The notes beneath the pieces are model-generated. The model was not told the origin of the DNA. It saw only the letters and a program-made list of their open reading frames with translations, and searched no databases. 64,000 nucleotides of DNA, from the NCBI RefSeq assembly GCF_900291015.1, contig NZ_OLKL01000011.1, positions 1 to 64,000 of the forward strand, written 5' to 3'. The position numbers were made by a program, and so were the translations under genes. This DNA comes from Pseudomonas persica. GTDB taxonomy: Bacteria > Pseudomonadota > Gammaproteobacteria > Pseudomonadales > Pseudomonadaceae. Positions 53,160 through 63,432 of the stretch are shown here, piece after piece; position 1 is the stretch's first letter; every line of letters begins with the position of its first letter.

Positions 53160-54122
53160 ATGCGCGCGCTACCTCTCCTGTCGCTGCTGATTGGCAGCTG
53201 CATGACGGTGCCAGCATTGGCGGCCAATTCCTCGCCCGCGGCGAGCGATTGGCTGAACAAACTGGCACAGGCCGAGCAAAAGCAGAGCTACCAGGGCTCT
53301 TTTGTCTACGAACGCAACGGCAGCTTCTCTTCCCACGAGATCTGGCACAGGGTCGACGACGGCAAGGTCAGCGAGCGGCTGTTGCAGCTCGATGGTGCCG
53401 CCCAGGAAATCGTGCGCGTGGATGGCCAGGTAGAGTGCGTCAGCGGGGCCTTGGTCAGTGGTGTTACGGCCCCCCCGGACGCCGCGCAGCGGGTGCTTGA
53501 TCCGCTGAAACTGATGGGCTGGTATGACTTGAGCGTGGCGGGCAAGTCACGGGTCGCCGGGCGCGATGCCGTGATCGTGACGCTCACCCCGCGCGACCAG
53601 CACCGCTATGCCTTCGAATTGCACCTGGATCGTTCTACCGGCCTGCCGCTGCGCTCGTTGATGATCAACGACAAGGGGCAGTTGCTGGAGCGCTTCCAGA
53701 TGACCCGTCTCGAAACTGAAGCGCCCAGCGATGAAGACCTGCGTGCCAGCGCTGCGTGCAAGCCGGTGCAGCAGGTGGCCACTGCCAGTAATGGCACGGT
53801 CGCCGGCTGGCGTTCGGACTGGCTGCCGCCCGGGTTCGAACTGGTCAACAGCTCGGTACGCCACGATCCGAAGCATGACAGCACTGTCAGCAGCCTGATG
53901 TACGACGATGGCCTGGCGCGCTTCTCGGTATTTCTCGAGCCGGTGAAGGATGAGGGCGGGACCGACATGCGCACCCAGCTTGGCCCGACGTCGGCGGTTT
54001 CGCGTCGGCTGAACACGCCCAAGGGCAAGGTGATGGTCACTGTGGTTGGCGAAATTCCGCTGGGTACCGCAGAGCGCGTGGCGCTGTCGATGCGCCCTCA
54101 GGATGGCCAGGCGCACCAGTGA
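53160..54122 (+). CDS. mucB: MucB periplasmic negative regulator of AlgU
   Basis: A 320-residue RseB-type protein. The signal peptide MRALPLLSLLIGSCMTVPAL is cleaved near ALAANS. The large lipoprotein-like domain (about 30-200: SYQGSFVYERNGSFSSHEIW) and small C-terminal domain (PGFELVNSSVRHDPKHDSTV) are both present. It shields MucA from proteases and senses lipid or LPS signals. No mucC follows. Confidence 0.95.
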   Translation: MRALPLLSLLIGSCMTVPALAANSSPAASDWLNKLAQAEQKQSYQGSFVYERNGSFSSHEIWHRVDDGKVSERLLQLDGAAQEIVRVDGQVECVSGALVSGVTAPPDAAQRVLDPLKLMGWYDLSVAGKSRVAGRDAVIVTLTPRDQHRYAFELHLDRSTGLPLRSLMINDKGQLLERFQMTRLETEAPSDEDLRASAACKPVQQVATASNGTVAGWRSDWLPPGFELVNSSVRHDPKHDSTVSSLMYDDGLARFSVFLEPVKDEGGTDMRTQLGPTSAVSRRLNTPKGKVMVTVVGEIPLGTAERVALSMRPQDGQAHQ

Positions 54123-54197
54123 TGGCGCGCTTTTGCGGGCCAGGCGTGCGGGCCACGGCAAGGCGCGTGGACATGCCGCTGAAATGAAATTAAAGCA

Positions 54198-54233
54198 TTG
54201 TCATTTGCAATCCATCGACAAATTTTCTATAGG
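54198..54233 (+). promoter_or_regulatory. candidate sigma-70 promoter of mucD
   Basis: In the 189-bp mucB-mucD gap: TTGCAA (54205-54210), 17-nt spacer, TATAGG (54228-54233). A downstream CAGGCT/AGCCTG hairpin could be part of the leader or a weak terminator of the algU operon. Confidence 0.35.
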
Positions 54234-54311
54234 TCAGGCTTCTTGGAGCCTGGCCTTTCCTGCTTTGTGCAGGGGCTTTTCTAAACTACCGCTCGTTGTG
54301 ACGGGAGCCGT

Positions 54312-55745
54312 ATGTCAATACCACGCTTGAAATCCTACCTATCGATGTTCGCCGCCGTGCTGATGCTCGGCCAGGTGCTCAGCGCCCAGGCCGAGGAAGC
54401 CCTGCCGGACTTCACTACCCTGGTCGAGCAGGCCTCGCCAGCCGTGGTCAACATCAGTACCAAGCAGAAGCTGCCGGACCGCCGCATGGCCGCCGGGCAG
54501 ATGCCCGACCTGGAAGGCCTGCCGCCGATGTTCCGCGAGTTCTTCGAGCGCAACATGCCGCAGCAGCCGCGCTCGCCGCGTGGCGACCGCCAGCGCGAGG
54601 CCCAGTCGTTGGGGTCGGGCTTCATCATTTCCAGCGATGGCTACGTGCTGACCAACAACCACGTGGTAGCCGATGCCGACGAGATCATCGTCCGCCTGTC
54701 GGACCGCAGCGAGTTGCAGGCCAAGCTGGTCGGCACCGACCCGCGCACTGACGTGGCGCTGCTCAAGGTCGAGGGCAAGAACCTGCCGACCGTCAAGCTG
54801 GGTGATTCCGAGAAACTCAAGGTGGGCGAGTGGGTGCTGGCCATCGGTTCGCCGTTCGGCTTCGACCATTCGGTGACCAAAGGTATCGTCAGCGCCAAGG
54901 GCCGTACCCTGCCCAACGACACCTACGTACCGTTCATCCAGACCGACGTCGCCATCAACCCGGGCAACTCCGGCGGCCCGCTGTTCAACATGAACGGCGA
55001 AGTGGTGGGTATCAACTCGCAGATATTCACCCGTTCCGGCGGTTTCATGGGCCTGTCGTTCGCCATCCCGATCGATGTGGCGATCGACGTCTCCAACCAG
55101 CTGAAGAAAGACGGCAAGGTCAGCCGCGGCTGGCTGGGCGTGGTGATCCAGGAGGTCAACAAGGACCTGGCTGAATCGTTCGGCCTGGACAAACCGGCTG
55201 GCGCCCTGGTGGCCCAGGTGCTGGAAAACGGCCCGGCAGCCAAGGGCGGCCTGCAGGTAGGTGACGTGATCCTGAGCATGAACGGCCAGCCGATCATCAT
55301 GTCGGCCGACTTGCCGCACCTGGTCGGCAGCCTCAAGGATGGCGAAAAGGCCAAGCTGGAAATCATTCGCAATGGCAAGCGCCAGAACCTCGACATCAGC
55401 GTCGGCGCACTGCCGGACGACGATGCTGACATCGGTACCGGTGCCGAAGGCAGCGCCGAGCGCAGCAGCAACCGCCTGGGTGTCTCGGTGGCCGATCTGA
55501 CCGCCGAGCAGAAGAAAGCCCTGGAACTCAAGGGGGGGGTGCTCATCAAGGAAGTCCAGGATGGCCCGGCCGCGATGATCGGCCTGCGCCCGGGTGATGT
55601 CATCAGCCACCTGAACAACCAGGCCATCGGTTCGGCCAAGGAATTCACCGAAATCGCCAAGGAACTGCCGAAGAACCGTTCGGTATCGATGCGCGTGCTG
55701 CGTCAGGGCCGTGCCAGCTTCATTACCTTCAAGCTCGCTGAATAA
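54312..55745 (+). CDS. mucD: periplasmic serine protease MucD (DegP-like)
   Basis: A 477-residue HtrA-family protease. The signal peptide ends near GQVLSAQAEE. The catalytic triad is His in VLTNNHVVADADEI, Asp in RTDVALLKVEG, and Ser in VAINPGNSGGPLFNMNGEVV. Two PDZ domains follow (GWLGVVIQEVNKDLAESFGL; NRLGVSVADLTAEQKKALEL). It degrades misfolded periplasmic proteins and dampens AlgU activation. Confidence 0.96.
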   Translation: MSIPRLKSYLSMFAAVLMLGQVLSAQAEEALPDFTTLVEQASPAVVNISTKQKLPDRRMAAGQMPDLEGLPPMFREFFERNMPQQPRSPRGDRQREAQSLGSGFIISSDGYVLTNNHVVADADEIIVRLSDRSELQAKLVGTDPRTDVALLKVEGKNLPTVKLGDSEKLKVGEWVLAIGSPFGFDHSVTKGIVSAKGRTLPNDTYVPFIQTDVAINPGNSGGPLFNMNGEVVGINSQIFTRSGGFMGLSFAIPIDVAIDVSNQLKKDGKVSRGWLGVVIQEVNKDLAESFGLDKPAGALVAQVLENGPAAKGGLQVGDVILSMNGQPIIMSADLPHLVGSLKDGEKAKLEIIRNGKRQNLDISVGALPDDDADIGTGAEGSAERSSNRLGVSVADLTAEQKKALELKGGVLIKEVQDGPAAMIGLRPGDVISHLNNQAIGSAKEFTEIAKELPKNRSVSMRVLRQGRASFITFKLAE

Positions 55746-55761
55746 GCGGCTTTGTAAGGCG

Positions 55762-55787
55762 AAAGGGCAGCTTCGGCTGCCCTTTTT
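55762..55787 (+). terminator. rho-independent terminator after mucD
   Basis: The stem AAAGGGCAGC / GCTGCCCTTT with a TTCG tetraloop, followed by TTC, lies 17 bp after the mucD stop. Confidence 0.92.
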
Positions 55788-55925
55788 CATGAAAATTCAC
55801 AATTACAGGGGCCAATGCCGTGTACAGCCCGATAGAGGAATCTCCCATATCCCGGCAGCTTAAGGTACAATTCCCGGCTATTTTTCGGCGGGCGTCCGGC
55901 TCGCAGCCTTTTCGAGTGTTGACCC

Positions 55926-57725
55926 GTGAGTGATTTGAGTCATATCCGCAATTTCTCCATCATCGCCCACATCGACCATGGCAAGTCGACGCTGGCCGAC
56001 CGTTTCATCCAGATGTGCGGTGGCCTGTCGGCACGCGAGATGGAAGCCCAGGTGCTCGATTCCATGGACCTGGAGCGTGAGCGCGGTATCACCATCAAGG
56101 CCCACAGCGTCACGCTCAACTACAAGGCGCAGGACGGCCAGGTCTACCAGCTGAACTTCATCGATACCCCCGGCCACGTCGACTTCACCTACGAAGTCTC
56201 GCGCTCGCTGGCGGCTTGTGAAGGTGCGCTGCTGGTGGTGGACGCCGGCCAGGGCGTCGAGGCCCAGTCCGTGGCCAACTGCTACACCGCCATCGAGCAG
56301 GGCCTGGAGGTCATGCCGGTACTGAACAAGATGGACCTGCCCCAGGCCGACCCGGATCGCGTCAAGGACGAGATCGAGAAGATCATCGGCATCGACGCCA
56401 CCGACGCCGTGGCCTGCAGTGCCAAGAGCGGCATGGGCGTGGACGAGGTACTCGAGCGCCTGGTGCAGACCATCCCCGCGCCGGAAGGCGATATCGAGGC
56501 GCCGCTGCAGGCGCTGATCATCGACTCCTGGTTCGACAACTACCTGGGCGTGGTCTCGCTGGTGCGCGTGCGCCATGGCCGCGTCAGGAAAGGCGACAAG
56601 ATCCTGGTCAAGTCCACCGGCAAGGTGCACCTGGTCGACAGCGTGGGCGTGTTCACTCCGAAACACACCCAGACCGCTGACCTGAAAGCCGGCGAAGTAG
56701 GCTTCATCATCGCCAGCATCAAGGACATCCATGGTGCCCCGGTCGGTGACACCCTGACCCTGTCCTCGACCCCTGAGGTCGAAGTGCTGCCAGGTTTCAA
56801 GAGGATCCAGCCGCAGGTTTACGCCGGCCTGTTCCCGGTCAGCTCCGACGACTTCGAGGACTTCCGCGATGCGCTGCAGAAGCTGACCCTGAACGACTCG
56901 TCGCTGCAATACATGCCGGAAAGCTCCGACGCCCTGGGCTTCGGCTTCCGTTGCGGCTTCCTCGGCATGCTGCACATGGAGATCATCCAGGAGCGCCTGG
57001 AGCGCGAATACGACCTGGACCTGATCACCACTGCGCCAAGCGTGATCTACGAGCTGGAGCTGAAAACCGGCGAGACCATCACCGTCGACAACCCGTCGAA
57101 GCTGCCTGACGTCTCGGCGGTCGCCGACTTCCGCGAACCGATCGTCACCGCCACCATCCTGGTGCCGCAGGAGCACCTGGGCAACGTCATCACCCTGTGC
57201 ATCGAGAAGCGTGGCGTGCAGCGCGACATGCAGTTCCTCGGCAGCCAGGTGCAGGTGCGCTACGACCTGCCGATGAACGAAGTGGTGCTGGACTTCTTCG
57301 ACCGCCTCAAGTCCACCAGCCGCGGCTATGCTTCGCTGGACTATCATTTCGATCGCTACCAGTCGGCCAACCTGGTCAAGCTGGACGTACTGATCAACGG
57401 CGACAAGGTCGATGCCCTGGCATTGATCGTGCACCGCGACAACGCGGCCTACAAAGGCCGTGCGTTGACCGAGAAGATGAAGGAACTGATCCCTCGGCAG
57501 ATGTTCGACGTGGCGATCCAGGCAGCTATCGGCGGCCAGATCATTGCGCGGACAACCGTCAAGGCGCTCAGAAAGAACGTACTGGCCAAGTGCTACGGTG
57601 GTGACGTCAGCCGTAAGAAGAAACTGCTGGAGAAGCAGAAGGCCGGTAAGAAACGCATGAAACAGGTGGGCAACGTGGAGATTCCACAGGAAGCCTTCCT
57701 CGCCGTGCTCAGGTTGGATAGCTAG
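55926..57725 (+). CDS. lepA: elongation factor 4 (LepA)
   Basis: A 599-residue translational GTPase (back-translocase, ribosome biogenesis helper). GTPase motifs are [13 protein letters not shown] (G1), RGITIKAH (G2), DTPGHVDF (G3), NKMDLPQAD (G4) and SAKSGMGV (G5). The EF-G-like domains and the LepA-specific C-terminal domain ([20 protein letters not shown]) are complete. The start is GTG at 55926. It heads the lepA-lepB-rnc-era-recO-pdxJ run. Confidence 0.97.
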   Translation: MSDLSHIRNFSIIAHIDHGKSTLADRFIQMCGGLSAREMEAQVLDSMDLERERGITIKAHSVTLNYKAQDGQVYQLNFIDTPGHVDFTYEVSRSLAACEGALLVVDAGQGVEAQSVANCYTAIEQGLEVMPVLNKMDLPQADPDRVKDEIEKIIGIDATDAVACSAKSGMGVDEVLERLVQTIPAPEGDIEAPLQALIIDSWFDNYLGVVSLVRVRHGRVRKGDKILVKSTGKVHLVDSVGVFTPKHTQTADLKAGEVGFIIASIKDIHGAPVGDTLTLSSTPEVEVLPGFKRIQPQVYAGLFPVSSDDFEDFRDALQKLTLNDSSLQYMPESSDALGFGFRCGFLGMLHMEIIQERLEREYDLDLITTAPSVIYELELKTGETITVDNPSKLPDVSAVADFREPIVTATILVPQEHLGNVITLCIEKRGVQRDMQFLGSQVQVRYDLPMNEVVLDFFDRLKSTSRGYASLDYHFDRYQSANLVKLDVLINGDKVDALALIVHRDNAAYKGRALTEKMKELIPRQMFDVAIQAAIGGQIIARTTVKALRKNVLAKCYGGDVSRKKKLLEKQKAGKKRMKQVGNVEIPQEAFLAVLRLDS

Positions 57726-57730
57726 GTCCT

Positions 57731-58585
57731 ATGTCGCTAAATTTCCCGCTGTTGCTAGTCATCGCCGTCTTCGTCTGCGGTCTGCTGGGCTTGATCGACC
57801 TGCTGTTCCTGGCCCCGCGCCGGCGTGCGGCAATCGCCAACTACCAGGGCAGCGTCAGCCAGCCCGAGATGGCGGTGGTCGAGCGCCTGGGCAAGGAGCC
57901 GTTGCTGGTCGAGTACGGCAAGTCGTTCTTCCCGGTGCTGTTCATCGTGCTGGTGCTGCGTTCGTTCCTGGTCGAACCGTTCCAGATCCCTTCGGGGTCG
58001 ATGAAACCGACCCTGGAAGTGGGCGACTTCATCCTGGTGAACAAGTTCTCGTACGGCATTCGCCTGCCGGTGATCGACAAGAAGGTCATCGAGGTGGGTG
58101 ACCCGCAACGCGGTGATGTGATGGTTTTCCGTTACCCGAGCGACCCGAACGTCAACTACATCAAGCGTGTGGTTGGCCTGCCAGGCGACGTGGTCCGCTA
58201 CACCAACGACAAGCGGTTGTTCGTCAACGGCCAGCCGATTGCCGAACAACTGGTGGGCACCGAGCCGGGCACCCTGGGCAGCGCCGAGCTGTACAAGGAA
58301 AAGCTCGGCGAGGCCGAACACCTGATCCGCAAGGAAATGAGCCGTTACCGCATGCCGCCGGACCAGCAATGGACCGTGCCGGCAGGCCATTACTTCATGA
58401 TGGGCGACAACCGCGACAACTCCAACGACAGCCGTTACTGGGATGACCCGAACATCCCGAAGGAACTGCACGGCATGGTTCCGGACCGGAACATCGTCGG
58501 CAAAGCCTTCGCGGTGTGGATGAGCTGGCCAGAACCCAAGCTCAGCCACCTGCCCAACCTGTCGCGGGTTGGTCTGATCCATTGA
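57731..58585 (+). CDS. lepB: signal peptidase I
   Basis: A 284-residue S26 leader peptidase. Two N-terminal helices (LLLVIAVFVCGLLGLIDLLF and FFPVLFIVLVLRSFLVEPFQ) precede the catalytic Ser in PSGSMKPTLEVGDFILVNKF and Lys in NYIKRVVGLPGD. Boxes D/E (GHYFMMGDNRDNSNDSRYWD) are intact. It cleaves Sec and Tat signal peptides at the periplasmic face. It lies 5 bp after lepA. Confidence 0.97.
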   Translation: MSLNFPLLLVIAVFVCGLLGLIDLLFLAPRRRAAIANYQGSVSQPEMAVVERLGKEPLLVEYGKSFFPVLFIVLVLRSFLVEPFQIPSGSMKPTLEVGDFILVNKFSYGIRLPVIDKKVIEVGDPQRGDVMVFRYPSDPNVNYIKRVVGLPGDVVRYTNDKRLFVNGQPIAEQLVGTEPGTLGSAELYKEKLGEAEHLIRKEMSRYRMPPDQQWTVPAGHYFMMGDNRDNSNDSRYWDDPNIPKELHGMVPDRNIVGKAFAVWMSWPEPKLSHLPNLSRVGLIH

Positions 58586-58746
58586 TACCCATCGGCGCTG
58601 GCCAGCAGGCAGCGCCGAATGCATTTCTGACATAGGCTGTGTTCTCAGGGATCGGGAGATTCGTCGCACGCCGCGGCGGGCCACAGCCAAACAGTCTTTC
58701 AGGATGTTGATTTGAACAACGCGTTGAACAACGAACGGGTGGCTGC

Positions 58747-59436
58747 ATGAGTGCTCCCCTTGCCCGTCTGGAGCGAAAGCTCGGTTATACCTTCAAGAAC
58801 CAGGACCAGATGCTCCTGGCACTGACCCATCGCAGCTACGCCGGGCGCAACAACGAGCGCCTGGAGTTTCTCGGTGACGCCATTCTCAACTTCGTCGCCG
58901 GCGAAGCGCTGTTCGAGCGCTTCCCGCAGGCCCGCGAAGGCCAGTTGTCGCGCCTGCGCGCGCGCCTGGTCAAGGGGGAGACCCTGGCCCGCCTGGCCCG
59001 TGGTTTCGACCTGGGCGATCACCTGCGCCTGGGTTCGGGTGAGCTCAAGAGCGGTGGCTTCCGTCGTGAGTCGATCCTGGCCGACGCCCTGGAGGCGCTG
59101 ATTGGCGCCATCTACCTGGACGCTGACATGGACACGGCCCGGGAGCGCGTGCTGGCCTGGCTGGCCGATGAGTTCGAAGGCCTGACCCTGGTCGATACCA
59201 ACAAGGACCCGAAGACCCGCCTGCAGGAGTTTCTGCAGTCGCGCAGCTGTGAGCTGCCGCGTTACGAAGTGGTGGATATCCAGGGTGAACCGCACTGCCG
59301 GACCTTCTTCGTCGAATGCGAAGTGGTGCTGCTGAACAACAAGAGCCGTGGCCAGGGCGTTAGCCGGCGTATCGCCGAGCAAGTCGCCGCCGCGTCTGCA
59401 CTGATCGCCCTGGGCGTGGAGAATGGCAATGACTGA
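58747..59436 (+). CDS. rnc: ribonuclease III
   Basis: A 229-residue endoribonuclease that cuts double-stranded RNA, including rRNA precursors. The signature [20 protein letters not shown] holds the acidic residues; the second acidic cluster is in [16 protein letters not shown]. The dsRNA-binding domain is about 155-225 ([13 protein letters not shown]...). The 161-bp gap from lepB holds no gene, where many pseudomonads have a DUF4845 gene. Confidence 0.97.
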   Translation: MSAPLARLERKLGYTFKNQDQMLLALTHRSYAGRNNERLEFLGDAILNFVAGEALFERFPQAREGQLSRLRARLVKGETLARLARGFDLGDHLRLGSGELKSGGFRRESILADALEALIGAIYLDADMDTARERVLAWLADEFEGLTLVDTNKDPKTRLQEFLQSRSCELPRYEVVDIQGEPHCRTFFVECEVVLLNNKSRGQGVSRRIAEQVAAASALIALGVENGND

Positions 59437-60331
59437 TAGCAACCCGACCCGCTGCGGCTACGTGGCCATTGTCGGCCGCCCGAACGTGGGCAAGTCGACC
59501 CTGCTCAACCACATCCTCGGCCAGAAGCTGGCGATCACCTCGCGCAAGCCGCAGACCACCCGCCACAACATGCTCGGCATCAAGACCGAGGGTGACGTGC
59601 AGGCGATCTACGTCGATACCCCCGGTATGCACAAGGCCAACGACAAGGCCCTGAACCGCTACATGAACCGCAACGCCTCGGCGGCCCTGAAGGACGTCGA
59701 CGTGGTGATCTTCGTGGTCGACCGCACCAAGTGGACCGACGAGGACCAACTGGTGCTGGAGCGCGTGCAGTACGTAACTGGCCCACTGATCATCGCGGTC
59801 AACAAGACCGATCGCATGGAAGAGAAGGCCGAGCTGATCCCGCACTTGCAATGGCTGCAGGAGCAGTTGCCAAACGCCGAAGTGATGCCGATTTCCGCAC
59901 AGCAGGGGCACAACCTCGAAGCGCTGGAAGCACAGATCGCCAAGCACCTGCCCGAGAACGATCACTTTTTCCCGGAAGACCAGATCACCGACCGCAGCAG
60001 CCGCTTCCTGGCCGCCGAACTGGTGCGCGAGAAGATCATGCGTCAGCTGGGTGCGGAATTGCCGTACCAGATCACCGTGGAAATTGAAGAATTCAAGCAG
60101 CAGGGCCACGTGCTGCACATTCACGCGCTGATCCTGGTCGAGCGCGACGGCCAGAAAAAGATCATCATTGGCGACAAGGGCGAACGCATCAAGCGCATCG
60201 GCTCCGAGGCGCGCAAGGACATGGAAGTGCTGTTCGACTCCAAGGTCATGCTCAACCTGTGGGTCAAGGTAAAAGGCGGCTGGTCCGACGACGAGCGCGC
60301 CCTGCGTTCGCTGGGTTACGGCGACCTGTAA
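59429..60331 (+). CDS. era: GTPase Era
   Basis: A 300-residue GTPase needed for 30S assembly. GTPase motifs are [18 protein letters not shown] and NKTDRM. The KH domain at the C-terminus has [20 protein letters not shown]. The ATG at 59429 overlaps the rnc stop and has GGAG 7 nt upstream; the ATG at 59423 is too close to it. Confidence 0.97.
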   Translation: MTDSNPTRCGYVAIVGRPNVGKSTLLNHILGQKLAITSRKPQTTRHNMLGIKTEGDVQAIYVDTPGMHKANDKALNRYMNRNASAALKDVDVVIFVVDRTKWTDEDQLVLERVQYVTGPLIIAVNKTDRMEEKAELIPHLQWLQEQLPNAEVMPISAQQGHNLEALEAQIAKHLPENDHFFPEDQITDRSSRFLAAELVREKIMRQLGAELPYQITVEIEEFKQQGHVLHIHALILVERDGQKKIIIGDKGERIKRIGSEARKDMEVLFDSKVMLNLWVKVKGGWSDDERALRSLGYGDL

Positions 60332-60351
60332 ATTTGCCGGACGGCTCAGGT

Positions 60352-60432
60352 TACTCTGTGGGAGCGGGTTTACCCGCGAATGCGTCAGTGGGTCCACCAT
60401 CGCATTCGCGGGTAAACCTGCTCCCACAGTTG
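60352..60432. repeat. REP pair
   Basis: GTGGGAGCGGGTTTACCCGC and GCGGGTAAACCTGCTCCCAC face each other with flanking GAATGCG/CGCATTC, between era and recO inside the operon. Confidence 0.9.
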
Positions 60433-60455
60433 TTTGGGGCTTTTAGAGATCGTTT

Positions 60456-61139
60456 ATGGAACACCCCGTCGGCCAGCCAGCCTACGTGCTGCACAGCCGT
60501 GCCTACAAGGAAACCAGTGCGCTGGTGGACTTCTTTACCCCGCAGGGCCGCATGCGCGCCGTGCTGCGCCGTGCGCGTGGCAAGGGCGGCAGCCTGGTGC
60601 GGCCGTTCGTGCCGTTGGAGCTGGAGCTGCGCGGGCGTGGCGAGTTGAAGAATGTCGGGCGGATGGACAGCGCCGGCATCGCCGCCTGGCTGCATGGTGA
60701 TGCCCTGTTCAGCGGGTTGTACCTCAACGAACTGCTCATGCGCCTGCTGCCCGCCGAAGCGCCTTTTCCAGTGCTGTTCGAGCACTACACCCTGACCTTG
60801 CAGGCCCTGGCTGCCGGTCGTCCGCTGGAGCCGCTGCTGCGCTCCTTCGAATGGCGGCTGCTGGACGAACTCGGTTACGCGTTTTCGTTGCACCACGACG
60901 TCAATGACCAGCCGATCGCAGCCGACGGCCTGTACCGCTTGCGTGTGGATGCCGGCCTGGAGCGGATCGAGCTGGCGCAACCCGGGCTGTTCCGCGGTAC
61001 CGAGCTGCTGGCCCTGGCCGAAGCCGACTGGGATGCCCCTGGTGCCTTGCTCGCCGCCAAGCGCCTGATGCGCCAGGCGCTGGCGGTTCACCTGGGGGCA
61101 AAACCGCTGGTCAGCCGGGAACTGTTTCGCAAGCGCTGA
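60456..61139 (+). CDS. recO: DNA repair protein RecO
   Basis: A 227-residue recombination mediator that loads RecA with RecR. The N-terminal OB fold ([40 protein letters not shown]) is followed by a helical domain ([35 protein letters not shown]). The zinc-finger Cys set of Gram-positive RecO is absent, normal for this group. Confidence 0.93.
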   Translation: MEHPVGQPAYVLHSRAYKETSALVDFFTPQGRMRAVLRRARGKGGSLVRPFVPLELELRGRGELKNVGRMDSAGIAAWLHGDALFSGLYLNELLMRLLPAEAPFPVLFEHYTLTLQALAAGRPLEPLLRSFEWRLLDELGYAFSLHHDVNDQPIAADGLYRLRVDAGLERIELAQPGLFRGTELLALAEADWDAPGALLAAKRLMRQALAVHLGAKPLVSRELFRKR

Positions 61140-61182
61140 TCACGACGTATGCTGTGGGGCTCAATCTTCAGGAGAGCCTTTC

Positions 61183-61923
61183 GTGACTCACAGCAACCGC
61201 ATGCTTCTTGGCGTAAACATCGACCACGTGGCGACCCTGCGCCAGGCCCGGGGCACGCGTTACCCTGATCCGGTCAAGGCTGCCCTGGATGCCGAGGAAG
61301 CAGGCGCCGATGGCATCACCGTGCACCTGCGTGAAGACCGCCGGCACATCCAGGAGCGTGACGTGGTGCTGCTCAAGGATGTGCTGCAGACCCGCATGAA
61401 CTTCGAGATGGGGGTCACCGAAGAGATGATGGCCTTTGCCGAGAGGATTCGCCCGGCGCACATTTGCCTGGTACCGGAAACCCGTCAGGAACTGACCACC
61501 GAAGGCGGCCTGGACGTGGCCGGCCAGGAGGCACGGATCAAGGCGGCGGTTGAGCGCCTGTCGCGTACCGGTGCCGAAGTGTCGCTATTCATCGATGCCG
61601 ATGAACGGCAGATCGAGGCATCGCGCCGGGTTGGCGCGCCAGCCATCGAGCTGCACACCGGGCGTTACGCCGATGCTGAAACCCCGACCGAAGTGGCCGA
61701 GGAACTCAAGCGTATCGTCGATGGTGTGGCGTTTGGCGTGGGGCAGGGGCTGATCGTCAATGCCGGCCACGGGTTGCATTACCACAACGTCGAGGCGGTG
61801 GCGGCGATCAAGGGCATCAATGAGCTGAACATCGGCCATGCGCTGGTGGCGCATGCCCTGTTCGTCGGCTTCAAGGCTGCCGTGGCCGAGATGAAGGCGC
61901 TGATCGTGGCGGCTTCGCGCTGA
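61183..61923 (+). CDS. pdxJ: pyridoxine 5'-phosphate synthase
   Basis: A 246-residue TIM-barrel enzyme forming pyridoxine 5'-phosphate from 1-deoxyxylulose 5-phosphate and aminoacetone phosphate. [68 protein letters not shown] and [12 protein letters not shown] are intact. The start is GTG at 61183, after AGGAGAG. Confidence 0.97.
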   Translation: MTHSNRMLLGVNIDHVATLRQARGTRYPDPVKAALDAEEAGADGITVHLREDRRHIQERDVVLLKDVLQTRMNFEMGVTEEMMAFAERIRPAHICLVPETRQELTTEGGLDVAGQEARIKAAVERLSRTGAEVSLFIDADERQIEASRRVGAPAIELHTGRYADAETPTEVAEELKRIVDGVAFGVGQGLIVNAGHGLHYHNVEAVAAIKGINELNIGHALVAHALFVGFKAAVAEMKALIVAASR

Positions 61924-61934
61924 TTGTCTGTCGC

Positions 61935-62043
61935 CTGTAGCGGCCTCTTCGCGGGTAAACCCGCTCCCACAGGTACCCTACAGGCCTGAGGCTTGTGCGA
62001 TCCCTGTGGGAGCGGGTTTACCCGCGAAGAGGCCGGCACAGGC
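61935..62043. repeat. REP pair
   Basis: Facing copies CCTCTTCGCGGGTAAACCCG and GCGGGTTTACCCGCGAAGAG, about 45 bp apart, between the convergent pdxJ and kinase genes. Confidence 0.92.
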
Positions 62044-62049
62044 GATGGA

Positions 62050-63432
62050 TCACTCGCCAGGAAACACCAGGGTAAACCGGGTCGGCCCCAAGGGATTGCT
62101 GCTGACCTCGACCCGCCCGCAATGCAGCTGCATGATCGATTTCACGATCGCCAGCCCCAATCCGGTCCCACCCTCCAGCCGCGAGCGCCCCGAGCCCACC
62201 CGGTAAAACCGCTCGAACAGGCGCGACTGGTGCTCTTCAGCAATGCCAGGCCCCTGGTTTTCCACCGAAAGCCGAACTTCGCTGTCCAGGCGTTCTATGC
62301 GCAGCTCCACAGGCTTGCCATCGGGACAGTGCCGAATGGCATTGCTCAACAGGTTCGACAATGCCCGCTGAAACATCAGCCGATCACCCTGCGCCGTCCC
62401 CCAGCCCTGAACACGCAACTCAACCGCTTTCAGCTCGGCACTGAAGGCAAACAGCTCGACAACACGCGCCGTTTCGTCGGCCAATGCCATGGGCTTGAGC
62501 GCGACCTGGGCCTGGGGTTGGCTGACCTGGGCGAGAAACAGCATGTCGTTGATGATTCGGTTCAGCCGGGTCAGCTCTTCGATGCTGTCTTCCAGCACTT
62601 CCCGGTAGTTCGCGTTGTCCCGCTCACGGGCCAGTGTCACCTGCGCCTTGCCCATCAGGTTGCTCAACGGGGTACGCAGTTCATGGGCCAGGTCGTCAGA
62701 GAACTGCGACAGCTGGCTGACACCCTGGTCGAGGCGATCGAGCATCACGTTGATGCTGCTGGCCAGCTCTGCCAGTTCCAGCGGCAGGCCGCTAGCGGGC
62801 AGGCGATGTTGCAGGTCCTGGGCCGACACCTGCCCGGCAATGCGCCGGAAGTGCCGCAGTGGCTTCAGGCCGCGCTGCATCAGCCACCAGGCGCCAGCGC
62901 CGATCAGCAGTACCAGCAGCGGCAGCGCGAGCAAGGTGGAGTGCAGGTAGGCCTGCAACAGAGCGTTGTCGTCGGCGCGGTTGAGCGACATCATCACCTT
63001 GACCGGGGTGTCGTCGCGCAGGCGCATAAGCCGGGTCACGGTGAGTATCTGGTTGCCATTGCTGTCGCGCCACGCATAAAAGGCCAGGCGGGCATCGGTG
63101 CGCAGCTCGCCGACCTGCGATTCCAGCGCTGGCCCGAGGCTGAGCAGGTGCGGGTGGCGGCCTTCGAGGGCCAGCACGCTGAGGCTGAGGTTGTCGTGCC
63201 CCATCACCAGGTCGAGCAAGGGATGAGCGCGGCTGCCCAGGTCTTCGTTGCGCAGGTCGACACGCAGGTTGTGCTCGACCTGCAGCATCTTGCGCGCCAG
63301 GTCCTTGCGCGCGCGACTGTCCAGTTCGTGATCGAGGGCGAACACGGCCAGGCAGGCCAACAGCAGCACCAGTGCGGCGCCCATCAGCGTCACGCTCAGG
63401 CCCAGGCGCAGTGACAGGCTGGCGTTTTTCAA
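62050..63432 (-). CDS. heavy-metal-type sensor histidine kinase
   Basis: A 460-residue kinase. Helix 1 is at about 8-30 ([20 protein letters not shown]), the periplasmic domain about 31-165, and helix 2 near 166-190 ([19 protein letters not shown]). HAMP follows, then His[22 protein letters not shown] and an ATPase domain with [24 protein letters not shown] and [14 protein letters not shown]. It resembles CusS/CopS-type metal sensors. No ATG fits the N-terminus; a TTG at 63432 overlaps the regulator's stop (TTGA) and is the likely start. The inducing signal is unknown. Confidence 0.85.
   Translation of the reverse strand: MKNASLSLRLGLSVTLMGAALVLLLACLAVFALDHELDSRARKDLARKMLQVEHNLRVDLRNEDLGSRAHPLLDLVMGHDNLSLSVLALEGRHPHLLSLGPALESQVGELRTDARLAFYAWRDSNGNQILTVTRLMRLRDDTPVKVMMSLNRADDNALLQAYLHSTLLALPLLVLLIGAGAWWLMQRGLKPLRHFRRIAGQVSAQDLQHRLPASGLPLELAELASSINVMLDRLDQGVSQLSQFSDDLAHELRTPLSNLMGKAQVTLARERDNANYREVLEDSIEELTRLNRIINDMLFLAQVSQPQAQVALKPMALADETARVVELFAFSAELKAVELRVQGWGTAQGDRLMFQRALSNLLSNAIRHCPDGKPVELRIERLDSEVRLSVENQGPGIAEEHQSRLFERFYRVGSGRSRLEGGTGLGLAIVKSIMQLHCGRVEVSSNPLGPTRFTLVFPGE

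Noticed and set aside
55840..55871. A sigma-70 promoter for lepA based on TACAAT at 55866.
   Set aside because: No acceptable -35 hexamer at the right spacing.
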